Assembly (NCBI RefSeq): GCF_020523825.1
Contig: NZ_JAJALK010000010.1
Location: forward strand, 1 to 64,000
DNA length: 64,000 nt
Origin: Methylobacterium brachiatum
GTDB taxonomy: Bacteria; Pseudomonadota; Alphaproteobacteria; Rhizobiales; Beijerinckiaceae
Reading direction: 5' to 3'
Both the position numbers and the translations under genes were made by a program. Shown here piece after piece: positions 43,521 to 51,292 of the stretch (positions are counted from its first letter, which is position 1; every line of letters begins with the position of its first letter). The notes beneath the pieces were generated by a model. The model made no database searches, had not been told where the DNA came from, and worked only from the letters and a program-made list of their open reading frames with translations.

Positions 43521-43856
43521 ATGCTGACCAGGACCGCGATCTACGAGGGCACGGTGCGCGACGGCCGCGAGGATGAGTTCTTCCGCCGGGTCCGGGACGA
43601 GCTGGAGCCGTTCTGGCGGCGCTTCCCGGGGGTGACCGCGGTGCGGGTGCAGCGCCTCGTCTCCAAGGATGCCGACGCCCGGCCGATCGCCATGATCCTG
43701 GAGATGGATTTTCCCGATCAGGCGGCGCTCGACGCCTGCCTGGCCTCCTCGATCCGCCCGGAATCCCACGCCGCCACCGAGGCGGTGATGCAGCTGTTCG
43801 ACGGCCGGTTCTACCATCTCGTCAGCGCGGCCCGCAGCCTGGAGGTCGCGGGCTAG
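43521..43856 (+). CDS. Small dimeric alpha/beta-barrel (ABM/EthD-like) protein
   Basis: A 111-residue soluble protein. TAIYEGTVRDGREDEFFRRVRDEL, then VTAVRVQRLVSKDADARPIAMILEMDFPDQ resemble ferredoxin-like dimeric barrels of the antibiotic biosynthesis monooxygenase or EthD type. Such proteins may act as oxygenases or as binding proteins. No catalytic residue can be assigned. A GAGGAG ribosome site lies seven bases before the ATG. Its promoter and that of the riboswitch transcript diverge from the same 150-base gap. Confidence 0.65.
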   Translation: MLTRTAIYEGTVRDGREDEFFRRVRDELEPFWRRFPGVTAVRVQRLVSKDADARPIAMILEMDFPDQAALDACLASSIRPESHAATEAVMQLFDGRFYHLVSAARSLEVAG

Positions 43857-43954
43857 GGGCGGATGCGCGGCCGCTGGGGCGGGATCCGGCGTTGCGAATC
43901 GGTTCCGGTTCCCCTAGCCTCGTCCCCGTCGCGCTCGATCGAGGGAGGGGCTGC

Positions 43955-44017
43955 ATGAAAACTGTCGTTGCCGTCCTCCCCGCAGGAATCGCCGGCGTCG
44001 CCGCCTGGATCGGCTAG
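43955..44017 (+). CDS. Putative 20-residue hydrophobic peptide
   Basis: A start codon at 43955 follows GAGGGAGGGG at ideal spacing and opens a 20-residue frame, MKTVVAVLPAGIAGVAAWIG, ending in TAG at 44017. One charged residue is followed by a hydrophobic helix, like small membrane peptides or leader peptides. It lies 136 bases before the ABC exporter gene. Evidence is only the strong ribosome site and composition. Confidence 0.35.
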   Translation: MKTVVAVLPAGIAGVAAWIG

Positions 44018-44152
44018 CCGCCTTCCCGCCGCGCCCGGCCCCACGGCCCCGGCGCCCCTGAGCCCTCCTCCCGTCTGACCTCGCCGGCCCGCGTCGCATC
44101 CGATGCCGGGCTCGCATTTTCCGGAGCCGACGCCTGCGCGTCGGGCATAGGC

Positions 44153-45940
44153 ATGTCTCTGTCCTCCCCCCGGCGGGCGGGCGCGGTCCGCCGCGTCCTC
44201 GCCTTCGTCGTCCGCGGCTGGCGCAAGCGCTGGCCCCTGGTCGCCGGCCTGTCCGGCGCGATCACGCTGGCCACCTTCGCGGAGGTGATGCTGCCGCTCT
44301 ACGCGGGCCGGCTGGTCGACGCGCTCACCCGGCCCGAGCGCCAGGCGGCCCTGGAGGCCGCCCTGCCCGCCTTCCTGGCGATGACGGCGCTCGGCCTCGC
44401 CACCGCGCTGCTGCGGCACGTCGCCTGGAGCCTCGTGGTGCCGCTCACCCTCCACACCATGAGCGACATGGCCCGGGACGGCTTCGCCCGGGTCCAGCGC
44501 TTCTCCACCGAGTGGCACGCCAACACCTTCTCGGGCTCCACCGTCCGGAAGATCTCCCGCGGCATGTGGGCCCTCGACGGACTCAACGACACGCTGCTGC
44601 TGGCGCTGCTGCCCGCCCTGGTGGTGCTCCTGGGCACCGCCCTCGTGCTGGGCCTGCATTGGCCGGCCCTCGGCGCGGTGGTGGCGCTCGGGGCCGCCGC
44701 CTATGTCGGCGCCACCGCCCTCCTGGCGACCCGGGTCATCGCGCCCGCTTCCGCGCTCTCGAACGCCCTCGACACGCGGCTCGGCGGCGCCCTGAGCGAC
44801 GCGATCGGCAACAACGCCGTGGTCAAGGCCTTCGGCGCCGAGGGCCGGGAGGAGGCGCGCCTCGGCCGGCTCCTGGGCAAGTGGCAGCGGCGCACGCACC
44901 GCACCTGGATGATCATCACCTGGAGCGGCACCGGCCAGCTCGGGCTGCTGCTGGCGCTGCGCACCGCCATCGTCGCCACCGCCCTCTGGCTGTGGTGGCG
45001 CGGGGAGGCGAGCCCGGGCGACGTCGCCTACGTGCTCACCACCACCTTCGTGGTGCACGGCTACCTGCGCGAGGTCGGCGGCCACATCAACCACCTGCAG
45101 CGGGCGATCAACGAGATGGAGGAGCTGGTCGCGCTGGCGGCCGAGCCCGTCGGCGTCCCCGACCGGCCGGGCGCGGTCCCGCTCGCGGTCGCGGGCGGGA
45201 CGATCCGCTTCGCGGATGTGCGCTTCCATTACGGCGCCCACGGAAACCCGCTCTACGACGGGCTGTCGGTGACGATCCCGGCGGGCCAGCGGGTCGGGCT
45301 GGTCGGCCGCTCGGGCTCGGGCAAGACCACCTTCGTCAAGCTGATCCAGCGGCTCTACGACGTCTCGGGCGGTCGGGTGACCATCGACGGGCAGGACGTG
45401 GCGGCGGCGACCCAGGCGAGCCTGCGGGCGCAGGTCGCGATCGTGCCCCAGGAGCCGGTGCTGTTCCACCGGTCGCTGGCCGAGAACATCGCCTATGCCC
45501 GGCCCGGCGCCTCGGCGCAGGACATCGAGCGGGCGGCCCGGCTCGCCAACGCGCACGATTTCATCGCGCGGCTGCCCAAGGGCTACGCCACGCTGGTGGG
45601 CGAGCGCGGCGTCAAGCTGTCGGGCGGCGAGCGCCAGCGGGTGGCGCTGGCCCGCGCCTTCCTGGCGGACGCGCCGATCCTGATCCTGGACGAGGCGACC
45701 TCGAGCCTCGACTCCGAATCCGAGGCCCTGGTCCAGGAGGCGATGGCGCGGCTGATGCACGGGCGCACGGCGATCGTGATCGCCCACCGGCTCTCGACCG
45801 TGCAGGCGCTGGACCGGATCCTCGTGTTCGACCGCGGCCGCATCGTCGAGGACGGCCCCCACGCCGCCCTGATGCGCCGCCCGGGCGGGGCCTACCGGGC
45901 CCTGTTCGAGCGCCAATCCGTCCTGGCGGAGAGCGCGTGA
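44153..45940 (+). CDS. ABC exporter half-transporter (MsbA/ABCB type)
   Basis: A 595-residue fused permease-ATPase that works as a homodimer. Six transmembrane helices lie in about 1-330 (AEVMLPLYAGRLVDALTR, then AVVKAFGAEGREE in the coupling region). The ATPase has Walker A GRSGSGKTT (about 383-391), signature LSGGERQRVALARA, and Walker B ILILDEATSSLD. The H-loop is AHRLSTV. Substrate may be lipid or drug; it cannot be told. The locus has no partner half, so a homodimer is assumed. A 10-bp hairpin follows the stop. Confidence 0.93.
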   Translation: MSLSSPRRAGAVRRVLAFVVRGWRKRWPLVAGLSGAITLATFAEVMLPLYAGRLVDALTRPERQAALEAALPAFLAMTALGLATALLRHVAWSLVVPLTLHTMSDMARDGFARVQRFSTEWHANTFSGSTVRKISRGMWALDGLNDTLLLALLPALVVLLGTALVLGLHWPALGAVVALGAAAYVGATALLATRVIAPASALSNALDTRLGGALSDAIGNNAVVKAFGAEGREEARLGRLLGKWQRRTHRTWMIITWSGTGQLGLLLALRTAIVATALWLWWRGEASPGDVAYVLTTTFVVHGYLREVGGHINHLQRAINEMEELVALAAEPVGVPDRPGAVPLAVAGGTIRFADVRFHYGAHGNPLYDGLSVTIPAGQRVGLVGRSGSGKTTFVKLIQRLYDVSGGRVTIDGQDVAAATQASLRAQVAIVPQEPVLFHRSLAENIAYARPGASAQDIERAARLANAHDFIARLPKGYATLVGERGVKLSGGERQRVALARAFLADAPILILDEATSSLDSESEALVQEAMARLMHGRTAIVIAHRLSTVQALDRILVFDRGRIVEDGPHAALMRRPGGAYRALFERQSVLAESA

Positions 45941-45949
45941 GGGCCGCGC

Positions 45950-45978
45950 GCGGCGCGTGCGTTTTCCTCACGCGCCGC
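45950..45978 (+). terminator. Hairpin after the ABC exporter gene
   Basis: GCGGCGCGTG (45950-45959) and CACGCGCCGC (45969-45978) form a perfect 10-bp stem nine bases after the stop. The loop holds TTTT but no T tract follows, so it is an imperfect terminator candidate. Confidence 0.45.
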
Positions 45979-46052
45979 GTGAGCGTTTCAGGGATTGTCC
46001 GGTCGGGATCCCGGGTCTACCCCCGTCGGGTTTCCGGACGGGACCCGGCATC

Positions 46053-46466
46053 ATGACCCTCCATACCGGCCAGTGCCATTGCGGCGCGGTGCGCTTCCGG
46101 GCGCGGCTCGGCGACGGCTTCGCATCGATCCGCCGCTGCACCTGCTCCTATTGCCGGATGCGCGGCGCCGTGGTCGCCATGGCGGAGGCGGGCGGGGTCG
46201 AGATCCTGGAGGGCGCGGAGGCGCTGACCCGCTACCGGTTCCACACCGGCACGGCGGAGCATTTCTTCTGCGCCCGCTGCGGGATCTACACCCACCACCA
46301 GCGGCGCTCGAACCAGGCCCTCTACGCCGTGAACGTGGCGTGCCTGGACGGGGTCAGCCCGTTCGACTTCGCCGCGGTGCCGGTCATGGACGGGGTCAAC
46401 CACACCAACGATACCGGCCGGCCGACCCGCCGGGCCGGCACGCTGCGGTTCATCCCGGCCGATTAG
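46053..46466 (+). CDS. GFA-family (glutathione-dependent formaldehyde-activating enzyme-like) zinc protein
   Basis: A 137-residue zinc protein of the GFA (CENP-V) fold. Cysteine ligands appear as GQCHCGAVRF, then CTCSYCRM, and later FFCARCGIYTHH, matching the two-zinc pattern. GFA was first described as an enzyme that speeds the reaction of formaldehyde and glutathione. Many members lack that activity and are CO2-or stress-related unknowns. In a methylotroph a formaldehyde link is attractive but not proven. The ATG at 46053 precedes the first zinc site. It runs into the LysR-type gene, overlapping its 3' end by 17 bases. Confidence 0.9.
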   Translation: MTLHTGQCHCGAVRFRARLGDGFASIRRCTCSYCRMRGAVVAMAEAGGVEILEGAEALTRYRFHTGTAEHFFCARCGIYTHHQRRSNQALYAVNVACLDGVSPFDFAAVPVMDGVNHTNDTGRPTRRAGTLRFIPAD

Positions 46467-47424
46467 GAAGCGCCGGGAGCCCGGCCGCGAGGGCGTCGAT
46501 CGCCAGCCGGAGGCGGGCAGTCATCAGGCTGTCCGTCGGCCAGACCAGGTGGATCGGCAGGCCGGGCGGTTCGCGCGCCGCCAGGACCGGCCGCAGACGC
46601 CCCTGCCCCAAATGCCCCTGCCCCGGATGCCCTTCCCCCAAATGCCCCTCCCCCAGGAGCGGCTGCGCCAGCCACAGCGGAACCTGCACGAGGCCGAGCC
46701 CGGCCCGGGCCGCCAGCAGCGCCGCCTCGACATGGCCGACCCGGATCCGGGCGCGGACCGGAACCTGCATGAGCCGGCCCCCGACCGCGAAGCGCCAGGG
46801 CTCGACCCGGCGGTCGCGCAGGATCCCGATGCAGTCATGGGCCGCCAGGGCGTCGAGATCCTCCGGCATGCCCCGCCGGTCGAGATAGGCCGGCGCCGCG
46901 CAGGTGACCGAGCGCTGCGTGCCGCACCGCCGGGTCGTGAGCCCGAGCGTGTCGGGCAGCGCCCCGATCCGGACCGCCAGGTCGATCCGGTCCTCGATCA
47001 GGTGGGTCGGCCGGTTGGAGAACAAAGCCTCCAGCTCCAGCCCCCGGTGCCGCTCCATCAGCGCCAGCAGGATCGGCATCACGCACTCGCGCCCGAACAG
47101 GACCGGCATGGCGATGCGCAGCCGGCCGACCGGATCGGCGGCCCGGTCGGCCAGCCGGGCCTCGAGCCCGGCCTCGGCCCGCTCCAGCTCGGCGAGCGCC
47201 CGCAGGCAGCTCTCGCGAAAGAGCCGCCCCTCGTCGGTCAGCGACAGGCTGCGGGTCGTGCGCAGGAACAGTCGGGTGCGCAGGCGCGCCTCGAGACGCC
47301 CCACCGCCTTGGCGATGGTCGACTTGGACTGGCCCAGCTGCCGCGCCGCCCCGGTGAAGCTGCCGGCCTCCGCGGTCTGTAGGAAGGCCCGGATCCCCTG
47401 AAGCCGCTCGCTCGCGATGGTCAC
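46450..47424 (-). CDS. LysR-family transcriptional regulator with an expanded tandem-repeat segment
   Basis: A 324-residue LysR regulator. The helix-turn-helix is RAFLQTAEAGSFTGAARQLGQSKSTIAKAVGRLEARL (about 12-48), and the substrate-binding domain follows from about 90. Near residues 255-275 the protein has GEGHL, GEGHP, GQGHL and GQGRL in series, coded by 15-bp tandem DNA repeats. Usual LysR proteins have only one such unit (AEGRL). The GTG at 47424 places the helix-turn-helix at the N-terminus. It lies divergent to the MFS gene, the classic arrangement for a regulator and its target. The ligand is unknown. Confidence 0.88.
   Translation of the reverse strand: MTIASERLQGIRAFLQTAEAGSFTGAARQLGQSKSTIAKAVGRLEARLRTRLFLRTTRSLSLTDEGRLFRESCLRALAELERAEAGLEARLADRAADPVGRLRIAMPVLFGRECVMPILLALMERHRGLELEALFSNRPTHLIEDRIDLAVRIGALPDTLGLTTRRCGTQRSVTCAAPAYLDRRGMPEDLDALAAHDCIGILRDRRVEPWRFAVGGRLMQVPVRARIRVGHVEAALLAARAGLGLVQVPLWLAQPLLGEGHLGEGHPGQGHLGQGRLRPVLAAREPPGLPIHLVWPTDSLMTARLRLAIDALAAGLPALPNRPG
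46606..46665. repeat. 15-bp tandem repeat inside the LysR gene
   Basis: Four units (46606-46620, 46621-46635, 46636-46650, 46651-46665) start with CCCC. The first three continue ATG-like, AAATGCCCCT or GGATGCCCTT. The repeat codes for GxGH-type units on the minus strand and keeps the reading frame. Confidence 0.9.
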
Positions 47425-47755
47425 CGGTGATTTCCGAACTGAATTCGCCAATCCGGGGATGAGATATCGCCCCGGGCGCACGTCCTTCAACGCTATACGG
47501 GCCTCGGCCCCGGGCCGGGCCACGCCCCGTGCGGGTCCCGATGCCCACACATCCGCGTGCGCAGGCCGCGACGCGCCCCTCCCCGTTCAGGAAAGGGGAC
47601 CTGCGGCTTTTCCGGGCGACGACGGGTGAATCCGCGATCCCCGGAGGGGGAGGGAAAGGCCCGTCGATCGGCCGGAGCCCTCATCCGCCACCCCGGCGCG
47701 GCCGGCAGGAGCGGGCACGCCTCGGACCTCCGTCCACATCCCAAGCGAGGAAACC
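47425..47755. promoter_or_regulatory. Divergent region between the LysR-type and MFS genes
   Basis: This 331-base region has no gene. Expected LysR boxes (T-N11-A) occur in the first 60 bases, for example around CTGAATTCGCC at 47439-47449, but none stands out. A cluster of C- and G-rich inverted segments lies at 47578-47650. Confidence 0.35.
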
Positions 47756-49132
47756 ATGTCCTCTCCCGCCCCCGTATCGCGCTGGATCGCCCTGCTCGGG
47801 GTCGCGATCGCCAGCTTCGTCGGCTGCCTCGACTTCACCATCGTCAACACCGCCATCCCGGACATCCAGCGGGCGCTGGCGGCCACGGTCGGCGAGACGC
47901 AGTGGATCGTGACGATCTTCGTGATGGCCCTGTCGGCCTTCATGGTGGTGGGCGGCCGGCTGGCCGACCTCTACGGCCGGCGCCGGATGCTCCAGGGCGG
48001 GCTCGTCCTGTTCGCCCTCGCTTCGCTGGGGGCGGGCCTCGCCGGCACGGTCGGCCAGTTGGTCGCCTTCCGGTTCGTCCAGGGCCTGGGCGCGGCCGTC
48101 CTGTACACGGCCTCGGCCGCCATCGTGGCCGACGCCTTCCCGGAGGCGGAGCGGGGCCGGGCGATCGGCCTCCTGTTCGCCGGAAACGGCCTCGGGCTGG
48201 CGCTGGGGCCGGTGGCGGGCGGCGTCCTGGTGGCGCTGTGGGGCTGGCGCGGGGTGTTCCTGATCAACCTGCCGTTCCTCGCCCTGTCCGGCCTGCTGTG
48301 CGGCCTGAGCGTGCGCGAATCCCGCGATCCCGCCCCCGGCGGCATCGACTGGCCGGGGCTGGCCCTGCTGGTTCCCGGGATGCTGCTGCTCCTGTTCGGG
48401 ATCAGCCGCATCCCCGATTCCGGCTGGACGGCGCCGGGTACCGGGGGATCCATCCTGGGCGGCGCGGCGCTGCTGGCGGCCTTCCTGCGGGTCGAAGCGC
48501 GGGCGTCCGCCCCGTTGATCCGCCTCGACCTCTTCGCCAACGGCCTCTTCCTGGAGGCTGCCATCGCCACCGTCGCGCTGGCCTTCTTCTACTGCGCGGC
48601 ATTCTTCATGATGCCGCTCTATCTCAGCGACATCCGGCGGATCGCGCCCGTCCAGGTCGGCCTGGCGCTCCTGCCGACCACCGCCCTGGTGGCGCTGTCC
48701 TCCCCGGTGGTCGGACGCCTCGTCGACCGCGCCGGCCCCCGCCCGCTGCTGCGCGCCGGGCTGGCGCTGCTGGCCGCCTCCGCCGCCGTGCAGACGCTCT
48801 TCACCGCCGAGACCCCCCTGCCCCTGCTCCTCGCCGGCTTCGCCCTGATGGGCCTGGGCTGGGGCTGCGTCCTCGGCCCCTCGACCGTGGCGGCGATCGG
48901 CGCCGTCGGCGAGGCCGCGGGCGGGGTCGCCATGGGCGTGTCGTGGACCCTGCACAATCTCGGCGGGGCCCTCGGCCTGGCCCTGGCGAGCGCCGTCTAC
49001 CGCGCGGCCGAGCCCGCCGGCCCGGCCGCCGGCTACCATGCCGGCATGGGGTTTCTGGTGGCCGTGACGGTCGGGGCGCTGCTCGTCACCGTCTGGCTCG
49101 GTCGGGGCCGGCGGGCGGTTCTGCAGCCCTGA
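47756..49132 (+). CDS. MFS multidrug efflux transporter, DHA2 (EmrB/QacA) type
   Basis: A 458-residue transporter with about 14 hydrophobic helices. Motif A appears after helix 2 as GGRLADLYGRRRML, and motif C as GNGLGLALGPVAGGVL in helix 5. The helix-1 segment FVGCLDFTIVNTAIPDIQ fits the drug:proton antiporter class 2. It probably exports lipophilic compounds or cations with proton counterflow. The neighbouring divergent LysR gene is a likely regulator. No adaptor protein gene lies beside it, so it does not look like an EmrAB pair. Confidence 0.9.
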   Translation: MSSPAPVSRWIALLGVAIASFVGCLDFTIVNTAIPDIQRALAATVGETQWIVTIFVMALSAFMVVGGRLADLYGRRRMLQGGLVLFALASLGAGLAGTVGQLVAFRFVQGLGAAVLYTASAAIVADAFPEAERGRAIGLLFAGNGLGLALGPVAGGVLVALWGWRGVFLINLPFLALSGLLCGLSVRESRDPAPGGIDWPGLALLVPGMLLLLFGISRIPDSGWTAPGTGGSILGGAALLAAFLRVEARASAPLIRLDLFANGLFLEAAIATVALAFFYCAAFFMMPLYLSDIRRIAPVQVGLALLPTTALVALSSPVVGRLVDRAGPRPLLRAGLALLAASAAVQTLFTAETPLPLLLAGFALMGLGWGCVLGPSTVAAIGAVGEAAGGVAMGVSWTLHNLGGALGLALASAVYRAAEPAGPAAGYHAGMGFLVAVTVGALLVTVWLGRGRRAVLQP

Positions 49133-49231
49133 GGTTGGCCCCTCCGCCCCGCCATCCGGGTTCGCCCGCAGCGCCGAAACGCGCTGGGACAAGGCCGAGA
49201 CCTGTAATCAATCGACAAAACCAAACATAAA

Positions 49232-49252
49232 CCATATTTTCAGGCAATATGG
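49232..49252. promoter_or_regulatory. CCATATT/AATATGG dyad upstream of a small membrane protein gene
   Basis: CCATATT (49232-49238) and AATATGG (49246-49252) form a perfect 7-bp inverted repeat with a seven-base spacer, in an AT-rich stretch 90 bases before the start at 49342. This suits an operator or a promoter hairpin. No DNA-binding partner is obvious. Confidence 0.45.
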
Positions 49253-49341
49253 TCAGTATAATAGCCGCAAACACAGATATTAAGGCCTTCCTCTCAGGGT
49301 TCACCCCCGCGATGACACCCTTATCGGAGACAGGCAGCACG

Positions 49342-49593
49342 ATGGCGAGATGGATCCCCGGGGCGGCGGTGTTCGGCCTCCTGTGCTTGATGATCATCCC
49401 GGCCCCCGGGATCTGGGGCGTCCTGATCGGCGCCGTCTGCGTGCTGGCGATCATCGGCAGCCTGTCCCTGCTCCTCCTGGACCGGGTCGCCACCGGGATC
49501 CTCGCCTGGCGGGCGCGCCGGCAGTCCAAGCGCCGGAGTCGGGTGCGGGGACGGGTGGTGCATGCCGGCTCCGGGATGTCCCGGAAGCTCTGA
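49342..49593 (+). CDS. Small two-helix membrane protein of unknown function
   Basis: An 83-residue protein with two hydrophobic segments (AAVFGLLCLMIIPAPGIWGVLIGAVCVLAIIG and the following LSLLLLDRVATGILAW), then a basic, Arg/Lys-rich tail (ARRQSKRRSRVRGRV). The tail is likely cytoplasmic by the positive-inside rule. No family is recognised. The ATG at 49342 is one of several in-frame starts; those upstream at 49249 and 49312 are possible. AT-rich DNA and a dyad lie upstream. Confidence 0.5.
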   Translation: MARWIPGAAVFGLLCLMIIPAPGIWGVLIGAVCVLAIIGSLSLLLLDRVATGILAWRARRQSKRRSRVRGRVVHAGSGMSRKL

Positions 49594-49670
49594 CGGGGCT
49601 GGATTCCGGCCGGCAGGAGTGCAAGGTCCGAGCGCCGCGACCAGGCGTCGCCACGAACCGGGACGGTCCG

Positions 49671-50276
49671 ATGAAGCTCCTCTACTCCCCCGCCTCCCCG
49701 TATGCCCGCAAGGTGCTGGTGCTGGCTCACGAGACCGGGCTGATCGACAGGATCGCCGTCACGGTCGCCGGGGCCTCCCCGACCGGCCCCTCCCCGGAGG
49801 TCGCCGCCCACAACCCGCTCGGCAAGATCCCGGCCCTGGTCCTGGAGGACGGCACCGCGCTCTACGACAGCCGGGTGATCTGCGAGTATCTCGACGGGCT
49901 CTCGGCCGGCCCGCGCCTGTTCCCCGAGGGCGCGGGCCGCTGGGACGCCCTGGTCCGGCAGGCGCTCGCCGACGGCCTGCTCGATGCCGCGCTGCTCACC
50001 CGCTACGAGCGGGTCCTGCGCCCGGAGGCGCAGCGCTGGGCGTCCTGGGAGGCCGGACAGGTCGGCAAGATCAGGGCGGCGCTCGACCGGTTCGAGGCCC
50101 TGGTCGCGGACATGCCGGCGCTCGATATCGGCTCGGTGGCGATCGCCTGCGCGCTCGGCTACCTCGACCTGCGCTTCCCCGACCTCGCCTGGCGCGAGGG
50201 GCGCCCCGCCACCGCCGCCTGGTACGCGGTGTTCGAGGGCCGGCCCTCGATGGTCGCCACCGTGCCGAAGGGGTGA
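49671..50276 (+). CDS. Glutathione S-transferase family protein
   Basis: A 201-residue GST with a thioredoxin-fold N-terminal domain (MKLLYSPASPYARKVLVLAHE) and an all-helical C-terminal domain. Ser8 in the SPASPY loop is the likely glutathione-activating residue, typical of bacterial GSTs that resemble YfcF or DCMR-type proteins. NPLGKIPALVLEDG and ALYDSRVICEYL form the glutathione site. Its role may be detoxification; the substrate is unknown. It follows the small membrane protein gene by 77 bases on the same strand. It ends against a half repeat and convergent doxX. Confidence 0.88.
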   Translation: MKLLYSPASPYARKVLVLAHETGLIDRIAVTVAGASPTGPSPEVAAHNPLGKIPALVLEDGTALYDSRVICEYLDGLSAGPRLFPEGAGRWDALVRQALADGLLDAALLTRYERVLRPEAQRWASWEAGQVGKIRAALDRFEALVADMPALDIGSVAIACALGYLDLRFPDLAWREGRPATAAWYAVFEGRPSMVATVPKG

Positions 50277-50280
50277 GGCC

Positions 50281-50336
50281 TCGGGGCTGCGCGCCCCAAA
50301 ACCCCGCCAAAGGGCCGGGGGCCCTTTGGAATCCCG
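50281..50336. repeat. Composite palindromic repeat, half copy 5
   Basis: CCAAAGGGC with GCCCTTTGG (50307-50330, inner loop CGGGG) and CGGGGC with GCCCCA (50282-50298) form the two stems. It lies between the convergent GST and DoxX genes, five bases from each stop. Confidence 0.8.
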
Positions 50337-50340
50337 GATT

Positions 50341-50808
50341 TTACGGCTTGGCCTGGACCGCGTAGGGCTGGGACGAGGCGAGCGGGTCGGCGAAGAAGTT
50401 TTCGACCGTCCCGGCGCCGGTCCCGAAGGTGATCAGCAAGAAGCCTCCGGCCAGCGCAAAATTCTTCAGGAAATCCCAGAACAGCTCGCGGCCCTTGCCG
50501 CCCGCCCAGAAATCGCCGGGCGCCCAGAATGGCTTCCACAGCAGCGCGGTGACGCCGCAATAGCCGGCGAGCACGAAGGCCGCCGCCCGGTCGGCGAAGC
50601 CGGTCAGGATGCACAGCGACATCCCGATCTCGACCCCGAGCCCGATCAGGATCAGCAGGGTCGCCGGCCCGGTGGCGTGCACCGCCTGCCGGGCCTGGCC
50701 GACCGCGCCCTTGAAGTTGAGGATCTTGTCCAGGGCGCTGAACGGCAGGAACAGCAGCACCAGGAGCAGGCGGACGCCGAACGCGATCGCGACGCTGAGG
50801 CTGGCCAT
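50341..50808 (-). CDS. DoxX-family membrane protein
   Basis: A 155-residue membrane protein with four hydrophobic helices (FGVRLLLVLLFLPFSALDKILNFKGA, LLILIGLGVEIGMSLCILTG, AFVLAGYCGVTALLW and ALAGGFLLITFGTG). The DoxX family is named for a thiosulfate:quinone oxidoreductase subunit, but most members have no known function. The FPFSALDKILNFKGA segment is typical of family members. The ATG at 50808 begins the first helix. Confidence 0.85.
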   Translation of the reverse strand: MASLSVAIAFGVRLLLVLLFLPFSALDKILNFKGAVGQARQAVHATGPATLLILIGLGVEIGMSLCILTGFADRAAAFVLAGYCGVTALLWKPFWAPGDFWAGGKGRELFWDFLKNFALAGGFLLITFGTGAGTVENFFADPLASSQPYAVQAKP

Positions 50809-51292
50809 GCGCTTTTCGACGATTCCCGAGCCGGCCCCGCGGCCCGCCGCTCCTCCAAACCGCGAGCGGCGCAAAGGTTTCCCGTCGCGGGCCGACCATG
50901 GATCTTCGGGCATACGGTGCGCCAGGTCCTGGCCGGACTGGGCCGTGCGGATCCGGTCGAGCGGCTGATCCTGTATCTTGCGTCGTTGGTGACTTCTGAA
51001 CAACAGCAGGGCCATCGATGTCAGCCAACACAATGATCGATATCCCAGCGTGAAATACTATTATTTTCAAAATTTGTAGGCGTTTACCAACTATATAATA
51101 ATCGAATGGGTTTTATATTTTCAGATGTTACTCCGATCGTGACCGCCTGGAATAACTTGACAGCCCGAAACACGCACTGTTTCGATTTATCCAGCGCGAG
51201 AGAATTTCGTCATGCCACAGCGCCACGAACATATTTACAGCCGACGTGCAGCGTCGTCATGCATTTCGCGATAAATTTACAGAGAAACAAGA
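50809..51292. other. 484-base AT-rich region upstream of a glycosyltransferase gene
   Basis: From about 50990 on the DNA is clearly poorer in G+C than the rest of the window, with TATTATTTTCAAAATTTG and TATATAATAATCG at 51058-51104. No gene is supported; a 73-residue frame at 51106-51327 overlaps the next start and lacks features. Promoters for the flanking genes must lie here. Confidence 0.55.

Noticed and set aside
43853..45916. Long minus-strand frame opposite the ABC exporter gene
   Set aside because: Shadow of a gene with intact Walker A, signature and Walker B motifs.
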